13,565 bases of DNA from Bacteroidia bacterium (GTDB lineage Bacteria; Bacteroidota; Bacteroidia; B-17B0; Aurantibacillaceae): contig JACMLS010000881.1 of the NCBI GenBank assembly GCA_014379485.1, forward strand, positions 1 to 13,565, in the 5' to 3' direction. The notes below the pieces were generated by a model. It was not told the origin of the DNA, ran no database searches, and was given only the letters and a program-made list of their open reading frames with translations. Below are positions 1 through 6,807 of the stretch, piece after piece. A program made the position numbers and the translations under genes. Each line of letters begins with the position of its first letter. Position 1 is the first letter of the stretch.

Positions 1-45
1 AATAAAATAAAAACGAATAATTAAACTAAAAGGCCATTTAAAGAC

Positions 46-80
46 AAAAAAAAGGTGTTAGTATAAATTATACCAACACC
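46..80 (-). terminator. Rho-independent terminator of hemE
   Basis: Read on the minus strand, bases 80 to 54 form a 12-bp stem (GGTGTT, one G-U wobble, GTATA) around a 3-nt loop. Eight U residues follow directly (the A-run at 46-53). On the plus strand the same sequence would have an A-C mismatch and no U-tract, so it acts on hemE transcripts, whose stop lies 23 bases upstream. Confidence 0.9.
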
Positions 81-103
81 ACAACTAAAAAGAAAAATTA
101 TAT

Positions 104-1138
104 TTATCCAATATGTGAATATTCTTTCACTGTCTCGATAAAACATTTTATTTTATCAGGTTGGGTATCGGGATATAAACCGTGACCAAGGTTTGCAATG
201 TGCCGATGGTTCCCAAATTGCTTTAACATACTTATGGTTTCCTTTTTAATTTGGTCATATGTTCCATAAAGGGCGCAGGGATCCAGGTTTCCTTGTAAAG
301 TTTTATTCTCACCAATAATCCTACGGCTTTCTTCAATCCCCATATTCCAGTCTAGCCCTATGGTTTCGCAATTTAATTTCGCCATATCTTTTCTTGCAAA
401 AAAAGCACCTTTGGCAAATACAGTTTTAGGAACAGTAGTTATGGCTTCACAAATTTTACTAATATAAGGCAATGAAAATTCATTGTATTGTTCAGGAGAG
501 AGAATGCCAGCCCAACTATCGAAAATTTGGATTAAATCTGCGCCAGCATTAATCTGAGCGTTTAAATAATTAATGGTGCTTTGAGTGATTTTTTCTAATA
601 ATGAGTGAGCAAGCAGAGGCTCAGTATAAAGCATTTTTTTTGCTTTTGAAAAAGTTTTGGACCCGCTTCCTTCTACCATATAAGCCATTATAGTAAAAGG
701 CGCACCTGCAAAACCTATTAAAGGGACACTGTCATTTAATTCATTTTTTACAATCTTTATGGCTTTGGTAACATAATTCAGATCAGTTTCTCCATTGGCA
801 ATTAACAGATTATCAACGTCTTTCTGATTTTGAATTATTTTAGGGAATATAGGTCCGCGTTTTTCTTCCATTTCGTAAGGCAAGCCCATTGCTTCAGGGA
901 TCACTAATATGTCTGAAAAAATTATTGCTGCATCTACTCCTAAAATGTTTACAGGTTGCAATGTTACTTCAGCCGCTAGTTCTGGTGTAGTGGCAAGCTT
1001 TATAAAACTCCCTGCTTTTTCTCGAACGGCCCGATATTCTGGCAAAACCCTTCCTGCCTGGCGCATTAACCATACCGGAATTCTTTCCGTTTTTTCTCCG
1101 CGGGCAGCTCTTAAGATCAGATCGTTTTTTAATTGCAT
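104..1138 (-). CDS. hemE: Uroporphyrinogen decarboxylase (HemE)
   Basis: Cytosolic heme-pathway enzyme that removes four acetate carboxyl groups from uroporphyrinogen III to give coproporphyrinogen III, without a cofactor. The 344-residue product has normal family length and is intact. Visible landmarks: signature 1 PVWLMRQAGR (residues 21-30) followed by LPEY; FSDIL (74-78) with the conserved substrate-binding Asp; signature 2 GFAGAPFT (142-149); FDSWAG (206-211); GNLDP (283-287); and NLGHG (316-320) with the conserved late His. The start is the ATG at 1138 (MQLKND). An in-frame TTG nine bases upstream lies inside the -7 promoter element, so it is unlikely to be translated. Gene order is divergent from an ABC1 kinase with a 139-base spacer. 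Identification is secure from motifs and length. Confidence 0.97.
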   Translation of the reverse strand: MQLKNDLILRAARGEKTERIPVWLMRQAGRVLPEYRAVREKAGSFIKLATTPELAAEVTLQPVNILGVDAAIIFSDILVIPEAMGLPYEMEEKRGPIFPKIIQNQKDVDNLLIANGETDLNYVTKAIKIVKNELNDSVPLIGFAGAPFTIMAYMVEGSGSKTFSKAKKMLYTEPLLAHSLLEKITQSTINYLNAQINAGADLIQIFDSWAGILSPEQYNEFSLPYISKICEAITTVPKTVFAKGAFFARKDMAKLNCETIGLDWNMGIEESRRIIGENKTLQGNLDPCALYGTYDQIKKETISMLKQFGNHRHIANLGHGLYPDTQPDKIKCFIETVKEYSHIG

Positions 1139-1144
1139 AGGGGG

Positions 1145-1152
1145 CAAAGATA
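1145..1152 (-). promoter_or_regulatory. Promoter -7 element of hemE (TAnnTTTG)
   Basis: The minus strand reads TATCTTTG, an exact match to the Bacteroidota -7 consensus TAnnTTTG. Only six bases separate it from the ATG at 1138, so transcription should begin within a few bases of the start codon (near-leaderless mRNA). No convincing TTTG -33 element is seen 19 bases upstream. Confidence 0.65.
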
Positions 1153-1249
1153 GATTTTAGCCGTCAATAATGGAAACAACGGATGACCAAAATCAGTTTT
1201 TGAATGTAGACCCTTGATAACCGTCATTTCAGACGGAGAATCATCGCTC

Positions 1250-1257
1250 TACTTTTG
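1250..1257 (+). promoter_or_regulatory. Promoter -7 element of the ABC1 kinase gene
   Basis: TACTTTTG matches TAnnTTTG exactly. A near-consensus -33 element, TTTC (1227-1230), lies 19 bases upstream, the preferred spacing in this phylum. The ATG at 1278 follows after 20 bases, giving a short leader without a Shine-Dalgarno sequence. A CCGTC/GACGG inverted repeat (1221-1236) brackets the -33 position. Confidence 0.65.
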
Positions 1258-1277
1258 AACCTTAAAGAAAAAATTTA

Positions 1278-3005
1278 ATGGGAGTCTACACGTATTTTGG
1301 CGACAAATACAAATACCTGCGAAGGTATAACCAGATTTTGCGTGTATTTTTTAAATACGGCTTTGAAGATCTGGTTTCTTATATGGATGAAAAAAAGCGT
1401 TTTCGTTTTTTAAGAAAGCTGGTTCCTGACTCCTTGCTAAACGAAGCCAAACATCTTAGTAAATGGGAAAAAATGCGCCTGGTAGCTGAAGAGCTGGGAC
1501 CTTCCTTTGTAAAATTCGGCCAATTACTAAGCAGTCGTGCTGATCTCTTGCCTGAGGGTTTGATCAGGGAACTTGAAAAACTACAGGACGGGGTTCCGCC
1601 GGTAGAAGGAAAAGTTGCCATAGAAGCTGTTGAAAAGGAATTTGGAAAACCTGTTTTAGAAATTTTTTCTGAATTTGAAACAGAAGCATTTGCATCTGCC
1701 TCTATGGCCCAGGTACACAGAGCCACTTTAAAAACAGGAGAAAAAGTAGTTGTAAAAATTCAACGGCCGGGCATTAAGGAAATAATTGAATCAGACATTA
1801 AGGTAATGAAATACGTTGCTGAGATACTGAAAAAAAGAATGCCTTCGCTTAAAAGTCTTGACCCCGTTGCACTTGTAAAAAGCTTTGAAGAAAGTATTTT
1901 GCGCGAACTTGATTTTATTCATGAATCAGTAAACATACAGCGCTTTCACGGTAATTTTACTGCTGATGAAGGTGAAAAAAGTCATATTCACTCTCCAATT
2001 GTTTATTCAAGCCTCACCACCTCAACAGTACTGACGCTTGAATACATAAAAGGAATAAAAATTACAGATCTCGTAAAAATTGAACAGGCCGGGCTTGACA
2101 GAAAGGAAATTGCAAAACGTCTGGCTAATTCTTTTTTCAAACAAATTTTTGATTATGGTTTTTTTCACGCAGATCCTCATCCCGGAAATTTATTTGTACT
2201 TCCTGATAACGTAATTTGTTTTTTAGATTATGGTATGATGGGCAATATTATGCGAAAAGATATTGAGCAAATCGCTTACTTATTCCTCGCTGTAAAAAAC
2301 AAAGAAACAAGAAAAATTATCCGCGCTTTTCAACAACTCGCTGATCTACCTGTAATCAAAAATTTCAGGGAACTGGAAGCGGACCTGAATGAGTTTGTAC
2401 AAAATCATGAATTTATTACCAACGGGAAAAATGAAATGAGTTCGGTATTGCTTCAGCTAAAAGAAATAATGATAAAGCACAAATTAAAAGCGCCCATGCA
2501 TTTTTATCTTTTAGGAAGAGCGCTGGTTACGGCAGAAGGGGTGATCTATACACTTGACCCGGATCTTGAACTCACAAAGCTTGCACGGCCTTTTATGAGA
2601 AAAACCATAAGCAGGCATTACAACCCTCTTCAGTTTGCCAAACGCATTTTCACTTCTATTTATGAAATGGGAATGTATATGGAAGAATTTCCGAGAGATC
2701 TTAAATCTGCGATCAGAAAAATTAATACCGGAGAAATAAAAGTAGATCTTCACCATAAAGGAATTGACCCATTAATACACACCATAAACAGAACGGGCAA
2801 ACAAATTATTTCTGCATTAGTTCTGGCAGCGCTTATTGTTTCTTCAACGTTAATGATCGTTTTTAAAGTTCATCCCTGGTGGGGAAGTACTTCTGCATTG
2901 GGAATTTGCGGACTTATTATTTCTGGCCTTATAGGATTTGGAATGATAAGAGACCTGCGCAAAGGAGATCATGATGACTGGCCCGGTTGGGAAGAGGAGG
3001 GTTGA
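1278..3005 (+). CDS. ABC1/UbiB-family atypical protein kinase-like ATPase
   Basis: Member of the ABC1/ADCK/UbiB family, membrane-associated kinase-like ATPases linked to isoprenoid quinone biosynthesis. In this phylum the quinone is expected to be menaquinone, so the exact role is uncertain. The 575-residue protein has the family order: the KxGQ motif as KFGQ (79-82); the alanine-rich loop that replaces the glycine-rich loop, SASMAQVH (140-147); the ATP-site lysine in VVVKIQRPG (K160); the catalytic loop HADPHPGN (297-304); and DYG in place of DFG (317-319). Two hydrophobic helices near 509-529 and 538-557 form the usual C-terminal membrane anchor, followed by a short charged tail. All key residues are present. 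The ATG at 1278 sits 20 bases after a good -7 element. The gene is convergent with an AraC-family gene 51 bases away. Confidence 0.93.
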   Translation: MGVYTYFGDKYKYLRRYNQILRVFFKYGFEDLVSYMDEKKRFRFLRKLVPDSLLNEAKHLSKWEKMRLVAEELGPSFVKFGQLLSSRADLLPEGLIRELEKLQDGVPPVEGKVAIEAVEKEFGKPVLEIFSEFETEAFASASMAQVHRATLKTGEKVVVKIQRPGIKEIIESDIKVMKYVAEILKKRMPSLKSLDPVALVKSFEESILRELDFIHESVNIQRFHGNFTADEGEKSHIHSPIVYSSLTTSTVLTLEYIKGIKITDLVKIEQAGLDRKEIAKRLANSFFKQIFDYGFFHADPHPGNLFVLPDNVICFLDYGMMGNIMRKDIEQIAYLFLAVKNKETRKIIRAFQQLADLPVIKNFRELEADLNEFVQNHEFITNGKNEMSSVLLQLKEIMIKHKLKAPMHFYLLGRALVTAEGVIYTLDPDLELTKLARPFMRKTISRHYNPLQFAKRIFTSIYEMGMYMEEFPRDLKSAIRKINTGEIKVDLHHKGIDPLIHTINRTGKQIISALVLAALIVSSTLMIVFKVHPWWGSTSALGICGLIISGLIGFGMIRDLRKGDHDDWPGWEEEG

Positions 3006-3056
3006 AGTAATAGAAAAGGAAAACGAAATAAAGAAGTTTTTGAATTACACTCTTGT

Positions 3057-3938
3057 TTATTCCTTCAGGTATTTTTTTGCAAAACCAAGCGGAGTTTCGC
3101 CGCATTTTTTTTTGAACAGTCGCGAAAAATAAGCACTATCAGAGTAATTCAACTTGTTTGCAACCTCCTTTACAGAAAGCGTTGAGTGAATCAGCAGATT
3201 TTTAGCTTCAAGAATTATTCTGTCGCTGATAAAATCACCGGTTGTTTTATTTAAGCATGTTTTACAGATTCTGTTCAGATGTTTTTCACTCATATTCATC
3301 CTGTCTGCATAGTCTGAAGGAGATTTTATTTTCAGAAAATTCCTGTCAACCAGTTCCTCCAGCAACTTTATTTTAGAAAGATACAGGTGATTCTGTATCA
3401 CGGTTTCTTTTTTTTGAAGGTATAAACGTGAGAGTTCTATGTACAGCAAGTCGGTAAGCGAACAGAGTTTAGCCTGCTTCATAAGTGCAGACATTTTGAA
3501 TTCGGAAATAATTTCCAGGAACAATTTTTTTATTTTTTGAAAGCTTTTGTCTTTCATGTAAATGACAGGGGAATTAAAAGAGGAGGAGAAAAAAGGAAAA
3601 TCATGTACTTTTTTAGATTTAAAATTAATATCAAAAAAAGCGCGGGAATGAAAAAATATATATCCATCAATATCTGCTGACAATTTCCAGCCGTGGGTCT
3701 GACCCGGAGATAAAAGAAAAACACTGCCGGGTTTGATGGGGTAGGATGTAAAATCTATTTCATGAATTCCGCTCCCCTTCGTAAACAACACTACCAGGAA
3801 AAAATCGTGTTTGTGCGGAGCCTCTACAAATTTGTGATGTCTTAAATGACTGATGAAATAATCTGCGTAGAAGTCTTTTTCATCTACCGGACTTTGAAAA
3901 TTTTCGATGTTATAAACAGGCAGGTTTTTTTGGCGCAT
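3057..3938 (-). CDS. AraC-family transcriptional regulator
   Basis: Cytoplasmic DNA-binding regulator of 293 residues with the usual two-part layout. Residues about 30-110 look like a cupin effector-binding domain: H-x-H at 42-44, then GSGIHEID, then the PGSVFLLSPGQTHGW stretch. Residues about 195-293 carry the two helix-turn-helix units of the AraC/XylS family, near 206-226 and 254-275. The second ends in the characteristic YFSRLFKKKCGETPLGFAKKY region (270-290). The effector is unknown. The start is the ATG at 3938; the in-frame TTG six bases upstream is the last part of the -7 promoter element. It is divergent from a DUF983 gene with a 101-base spacer, so it may control that gene, itself, or both. 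That is inferred only from position. Confidence 0.92.
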   Translation of the reverse strand: MRQKNLPVYNIENFQSPVDEKDFYADYFISHLRHHKFVEAPHKHDFFLVVLFTKGSGIHEIDFTSYPIKPGSVFLLSPGQTHGWKLSADIDGYIFFHSRAFFDINFKSKKVHDFPFFSSSFNSPVIYMKDKSFQKIKKLFLEIISEFKMSALMKQAKLCSLTDLLYIELSRLYLQKKETVIQNHLYLSKIKLLEELVDRNFLKIKSPSDYADRMNMSEKHLNRICKTCLNKTTGDFISDRIILEAKNLLIHSTLSVKEVANKLNYSDSAYFSRLFKKKCGETPLGFAKKYLKE

Positions 3939-3941
3939 GTA

Positions 3942-3971
3942 CAAATATAATGAAATGTCTTATTTGTCCAA
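3942..3971 (-). promoter_or_regulatory. Bacteroidota-type promoter of the AraC-family gene
   Basis: On the minus strand the -33 element TTG (bases 3971-3969) is followed by exactly 19 bases and then TATATTTG (3949-3942), a full match to TTG-N19-TAnnTTTG. The ATG begins only four bases after the last G, so the transcript is predicted to start at or next to the A of the start codon. This is the best promoter in the window. Confidence 0.8.
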
Positions 3972-4039
3972 TTAACAGTCTGTTTAATGCTATATGTATT
4001 TCAAATTATTTCCGACCTTTATAATATAAAATAAAAGTT

Positions 4040-4402
4040 ATGAAAACAACGACAAAAAAAAGAGTTCAGATGATTCTGCACGAGAAATGTCCGATTTGTG
4101 CTGAAGGTGCTGTTTTTGAAAAAGAAAAGAAACACTTTTTCAGCATTCCGCAAATGAAAGAAGAATGCAGTAATTGCGGCTATCATTTTGAGCGTGAACC
4201 CGGATACTTTATAGGGGCCATGTATATCAGCTACGGATTGGGGGTACTGGAAGGCCTTACAGCATTTCTTTTAAGTAAATTCTTTGTTTCAGAAATTTCT
4301 CACGTTTTACTTTTTGTAATTATTATATCAGCCATACTTCTTTCTTCGTACTGGAATTTCAGAAAGGCAAGAGTGATCTGGCTGAATATTTTTCCGCAAT
4401 AA
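4040..4402 (+). CDS. DUF983 zinc-ribbon membrane protein
   Basis: Small integral membrane protein of 120 residues whose biochemical function is unknown. A cytoplasmic zinc-ribbon-like head carries two CxxC knuckles, CPIC (17-20) and CSNC (43-46). It is followed by the stretch FEREPGYFIGAMYISY (50-65), typical of DUF983. Two hydrophobic helices follow, near 57-82 and 86-104, then a basic tail. Length and layout fit the family; the four cysteines suggest bound zinc. The ATG at 4040 is the only sensible start, and the CxxC knuckles and helices all lie downstream of it. No clear TAnnTTTG element was found upstream, so the promoter may depend on an activator, possibly the divergent AraC-family protein. 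Transcription ends at a hairpin that begins at the stop codon. Confidence 0.88.
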   Translation: MKTTTKKRVQMILHEKCPICAEGAVFEKEKKHFFSIPQMKEECSNCGYHFEREPGYFIGAMYISYGLGVLEGLTAFLLSKFFVSEISHVLLFVIIISAILLSSYWNFRKARVIWLNIFPQ

Positions 4403-4427
4403 AAAAGGAGCCCCTTAAGCTCCTTTT
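4403..4427. terminator. Bidirectional rho-independent terminator
   Basis: AAAAGGAGC (4403-4411) and GCTCCTTTT (4419-4427) form a perfect 9-bp stem with a 7-nt loop. It lies between two convergent genes. On the plus strand the U-tract is the stem's own 3' end (four T). On the minus strand the transcript ends in a longer U-tract (A-run 4401-4406). It overlaps the last codon of the DUF983 gene. Confidence 0.85.
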
Positions 4428-4461
4428 CCACAAACATTAAATGCAAGATGTGAAATCTGAA

Positions 4462-4492
4462 AGTGAAGGATACAACCAAAAGATCCTTCACT
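4462..4492 (-). terminator. Second hairpin downstream of the coiled-coil gene
   Basis: AGTGAAGGAT (4462-4471) and ATCCTTCACT (4483-4492) form a perfect 10-bp inverted repeat with an 11-nt loop. It lies 77 bases past the stop of the minus-strand coiled-coil gene. The following minus-strand bases are only weakly U-rich (TTTCAGATTT). It may be a weak terminator, an RNA 3'-end stabiliser or a protein site; the first is preferred because of its position. Confidence 0.45.
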
Positions 4493-4569
4493 CATAAAGA
4501 ACAACCTGTAGTTCAAAATTGCACTTAACTAAACCAAGATTTACCCCACGTTTGTTGCTGAGAAATAAT

Positions 4570-5187
4570 TTAAGCCCCGAAAGCAGTTTTTAAGTGAGAA
4601 AAAGCTTCGTGCATCTCATTACTGAAATTTTTCCATTTTTTTTCGGCGAATTTTTCTTTTTCATGAAGATTTTCTTTGGCGGCCGCAACTTTTGCGTGAA
4701 ATGATTTTTTGTATCCATCCATTTTTTCTTCGGTTTTAAATTCCTTTAATTCGAATTTCAGTTTTAAGATCTGTAACTTGATCCTGAATTTTTTGAGATC
4801 AAGTAGAAGAAGAGAATAGATTTTTTCTGTCTCTTTATTTTCCATTATATAAGTTTCCAGTTCATTAATGGCAATGTTTATCTTTTTTCGTTGTGCCTCA
4901 AAAGCATCGCGCCCTTCGGCTTTTCCTAATGCAAGTTGTACCTGTAACTTTTCAAAAGCAACTTTGATTTTTAAGGTATTTTTTTCCACAATAAGTTTTA
5001 CATTATCCATATCAAGGTTTGCTTCGTGCAGACTTTTATGTAGTTTCTTTTTCACATCGTCAAAAAGATCTTTTGCCTCCATTTTACCTAATGCTGCCTG
5101 TAAACGGAATTCTTCGAGTTCTACAGCGGCTCTTTTTAACCCATCAATTATTTTATCTGTAAAGGAATTTTGTGTTATAGTTTCCAT
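4570..5187 (-). CDS. Repetitive coiled-coil protein of unknown function
   Basis: No family was recognised. The 205-residue product is very rich in Lys, Glu and Leu, contains no Cys, Pro or signal peptide, and should be almost wholly helical and cytoplasmic. It is built from about three diverged units with a period near 54 residues. Unit 1 (24-57) contains LQAALGKMEAKDLF; unit 2 (78-111) contains VQLALGKAEGRDAF; unit 3 (131-175) keeps LKKFRIKLQ but has lost the LGK core. This suggests a helical bundle or scaffold made by duplication. The start is the ATG at 5187 (METITQ); longer in-frame upstream translation gives an unrelated Phe/His-rich stretch and overlaps the promoter. It is divergent from the LOG-family gene (133-base spacer), so the two may be co-regulated. 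Confidence 0.8.
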   Translation of the reverse strand: METITQNSFTDKIIDGLKRAAVELEEFRLQAALGKMEAKDLFDDVKKKLHKSLHEANLDMDNVKLIVEKNTLKIKVAFEKLQVQLALGKAEGRDAFEAQRKKINIAINELETYIMENKETEKIYSLLLLDLKKFRIKLQILKLKFELKEFKTEEKMDGYKKSFHAKVAAAKENLHEKEKFAEKKWKNFSNEMHEAFSHLKTAFGA

Positions 5188-5205
5188 GTTTTTAATTTTA
5201 TGAAG

Positions 5206-5236
5206 CAAAGATTCCACTATTGTGCGGACATGGAAA
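5206..5236 (-). promoter_or_regulatory. Probable promoter of the coiled-coil gene
   Basis: The minus strand reads TTTC (5236-5233), 19 bases, then AATCTTTG (5213-5206), one mismatch from TAnnTTTG. The ATG at 5187 follows after 18 bases. The spacing is right, but both elements are imperfect. Confidence 0.4.
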
Positions 5237-5303
5237 TGATGGCTGTCGTCGGTGTGACTGATATTGCTCATAAAAAACAAAAGGCCGAAACAGAAATTAA
5301 AAC

Positions 5304-5311
5304 TATTTTTG
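5304..5311 (+). promoter_or_regulatory. Promoter -7 element of the LOG-family gene
   Basis: TATTTTTG matches TAnnTTTG exactly and sits nine bases before the ATG at 5321, predicting a very short leader. No TTTG-like -33 element is visible at 19 bases. Confidence 0.55.
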
Positions 5312-5320
5312 AGGTGTGGT

Positions 5321-6052
5321 ATGGCAGAAACAAAAGCAAACAACAGTGAAAAGATTTTTTTAGAAGGCCCTCAATCCAGGTGGAGAGAGTTTGTGTTCAT
5401 TGTGAAAGCCTTATTTGAATTTTTTAAAGGATTTAGAAAATTTCATTTTCTCGGACCCTGTGCAACTGTTTTCGGTTCGGCTCGTTTTAAGGAAGGCCAC
5501 CCGTATTACGAAGCGGCAAGAAAAATTGGAGGAGACCTTGCAAAACTCGGGTTTACTGTAATGACAGGTGGCGGGCCGGGAATTATGGAAGCGGCAAACA
5601 GGGGAGCGAAAGAAGAAGGAGGCAGGTCTGTTGGATGTAATATAGTTTTGCCGATGGAGCAAAAACATAATCCCTATTTGGATAAGTGGGTTAACATTAA
5701 TTATTTTTTTGTGCGGAAAGTTCTGCTCTCTAAATACTCTTACGCATTTATTGTGCTCCCCGGCGGATACGGAACCCTCGACGAGTTTTTTGAAGCCATT
5801 ACTCTTATACAAACAGGAAAGGTTAAAAAATTTCCGGTTGTGCTGTATGGAAAAGAATATCACGAAAAATTATTTGAGCACCTGCAAAGAATGGTGCTTG
5901 AAGGAACTATTTCTGAACAGGATCTTAAACTTTTTTTGTTTACAGACACTACAGATGAAATTCCCGTTTTCCTGGAAGAGTATGCTGTTAAGCAATTCAA
6001 GTTGAACAGAAAAAAAATTCCGTTCCCAATTGGAATTTTGGGAGAAAAATAA
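5321..6052 (+). CDS. LOG-family protein (TIGR00730 Rossmann fold)
   Basis: Belongs to the LOG/'lysine decarboxylase-like' family. Characterised members hydrolyse the N-glycosidic bond of nucleoside 5'-monophosphates, releasing a base and ribose 5-phosphate; the physiological substrate here is unknown. The 243-residue cytosolic protein has the family signatures GGGPGIMEA (83-91) and PGGYGTLDEFFE (147-158). It also has a conserved Arg-Lys pair in VRKVLL (132-133) and an early VFGSAR strand (50-55) that starts the nucleotide-binding fold. A roughly 45-residue N-terminal extension is helical and lacks the motifs. The start is the ATG at 5321; an in-frame TTG at 5264 lies upstream of the promoter element. 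It heads a plus-strand run with a membrane protein (104-base gap) and a universal stress protein, which suggests a stress or nucleotide-turnover role by association only. Confidence 0.92.
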   Translation: MAETKANNSEKIFLEGPQSRWREFVFIVKALFEFFKGFRKFHFLGPCATVFGSARFKEGHPYYEAARKIGGDLAKLGFTVMTGGGPGIMEAANRGAKEEGGRSVGCNIVLPMEQKHNPYLDKWVNINYFFVRKVLLSKYSYAFIVLPGGYGTLDEFFEAITLIQTGKVKKFPVVLYGKEYHEKLFEHLQRMVLEGTISEQDLKLFLFTDTTDEIPVFLEEYAVKQFKLNRKKIPFPIGILGEK

Positions 6053-6156
6053 TGCAAGGCCAAATCCCGCTTCCAATTCAATCAGTCCTTATCCTGACTC
6101 TTGTCATCTGTTTCAATACAGCTATTACTCACCTTTGATTTGAATTTTCTGATCAA

Positions 6157-6744
6157 ATGGAGTCAAAACCAAATAAAACTGTTGCAGGTCCGGTAAAAGA
6201 ACCTGTAGGAATGAACCGGAGCATCAGCTTGTGGATAGACGACTACGATGATCTTTTTTCTGATTTTGACCCGCGACCATACAGTGAAAGAAATGTTTCG
6301 GATGACTTTCTTTCAGAAATAAAAAAAGTGTGCAGCGAAAGTGATTTCAGTATTGCAGAAATAAAATTGCTGGTTCCTGAAGGGAAAAGGGTGCAGCAAA
6401 ACGAAGAAGTAGTAATAAAACGCCTGCATCAGCATTTCAGAACAAATCACCAGTACCAGGAAAAAGAATTCAGGACAAAACTGAAAAAAGGTTTTTTGTT
6501 TCTTTTTATAGGAATGGTGCTGATGATGATTGCCGGTTATCTTTCTGTTTCAAAAGAAAGTTCGTTTGCCATCAGAATTTTATTTGTATTAACCGAGCCA
6601 GCGGGATGGTTTTTTGTGTGGGTCGGACTTGAGAACATTTTTTTTATTCCAAAAAAAGAGATTCCGGAACTGAAATTTTTCAGAAAACTTCATAAAAGCA
6701 AAGTTGTTTTTAAACCGTATGAGATAGATCATGTGCCAGCATGA
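6157..6744 (+). CDS. Conserved-looking two-helix membrane protein, function unknown
   Basis: I cannot assign a named family. The 195-residue product has a soluble N-terminal half with an acidic, aromatic-rich segment, ISLWIDDYDDLFSDFDPRPY (23-42), which looks motif-like and probably conserved. A charged helical region (50-110) follows. Two hydrophobic segments near 112-131 and 138-162 are separated by a short loop and would form a membrane hairpin. The C-terminal 30 residues are basic and cytosolic if the hairpin model is right. The ATG at 6157 is used; a second Met at residue 19 just before the acidic motif is a possible alternative start. It lies between the LOG-family and universal stress genes on the same strand (gaps of 104 and 63 bases), so it may be co-expressed with them. 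Confidence 0.8.
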   Translation: MESKPNKTVAGPVKEPVGMNRSISLWIDDYDDLFSDFDPRPYSERNVSDDFLSEIKKVCSESDFSIAEIKLLVPEGKRVQQNEEVVIKRLHQHFRTNHQYQEKEFRTKLKKGFLFLFIGMVLMMIAGYLSVSKESSFAIRILFVLTEPAGWFFVWVGLENIFFIPKKEIPELKFFRKLHKSKVVFKPYEIDHVPA

Positions 6745-6807
6745 TGACGATAATGGGTTAAGAGAGGTAATAGTACAATCTTTGATACAACTTAATTACA
6801 TTTTTAT

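Noticed and set aside
1139..1147. TTG start three codons upstream for hemE
   Set aside because: The TTG is the final part of the -7 promoter element, and the ATG at 1138 gives a normal family length.
5221..5275. CRP-type site (TGTGA...) between the coiled-coil and LOG genes
   Set aside because: Only the left half matches; the right half is TTGCT rather than TCACA.
5188..5343. N-terminal extension of the coiled-coil gene
   Set aside because: It crosses its own likely promoter and the divergent LOG promoter, and its composition (Phe, His, Ser) differs from the Lys/Glu-rich body.
5709..6005. Plus-strand overlapping frame inside the LOG-family gene
   Set aside because: It is a shifted frame of a gene whose signatures are intact in the other frame.
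6134..6157. FNR-like inverted repeat TTTGAT...ATCAAA before the two-helix membrane protein gene
   Set aside because: The arms are 12 bases apart, not the four of an FNR box, and the site overlaps the start codon. Chance is likely in AT-rich DNA.
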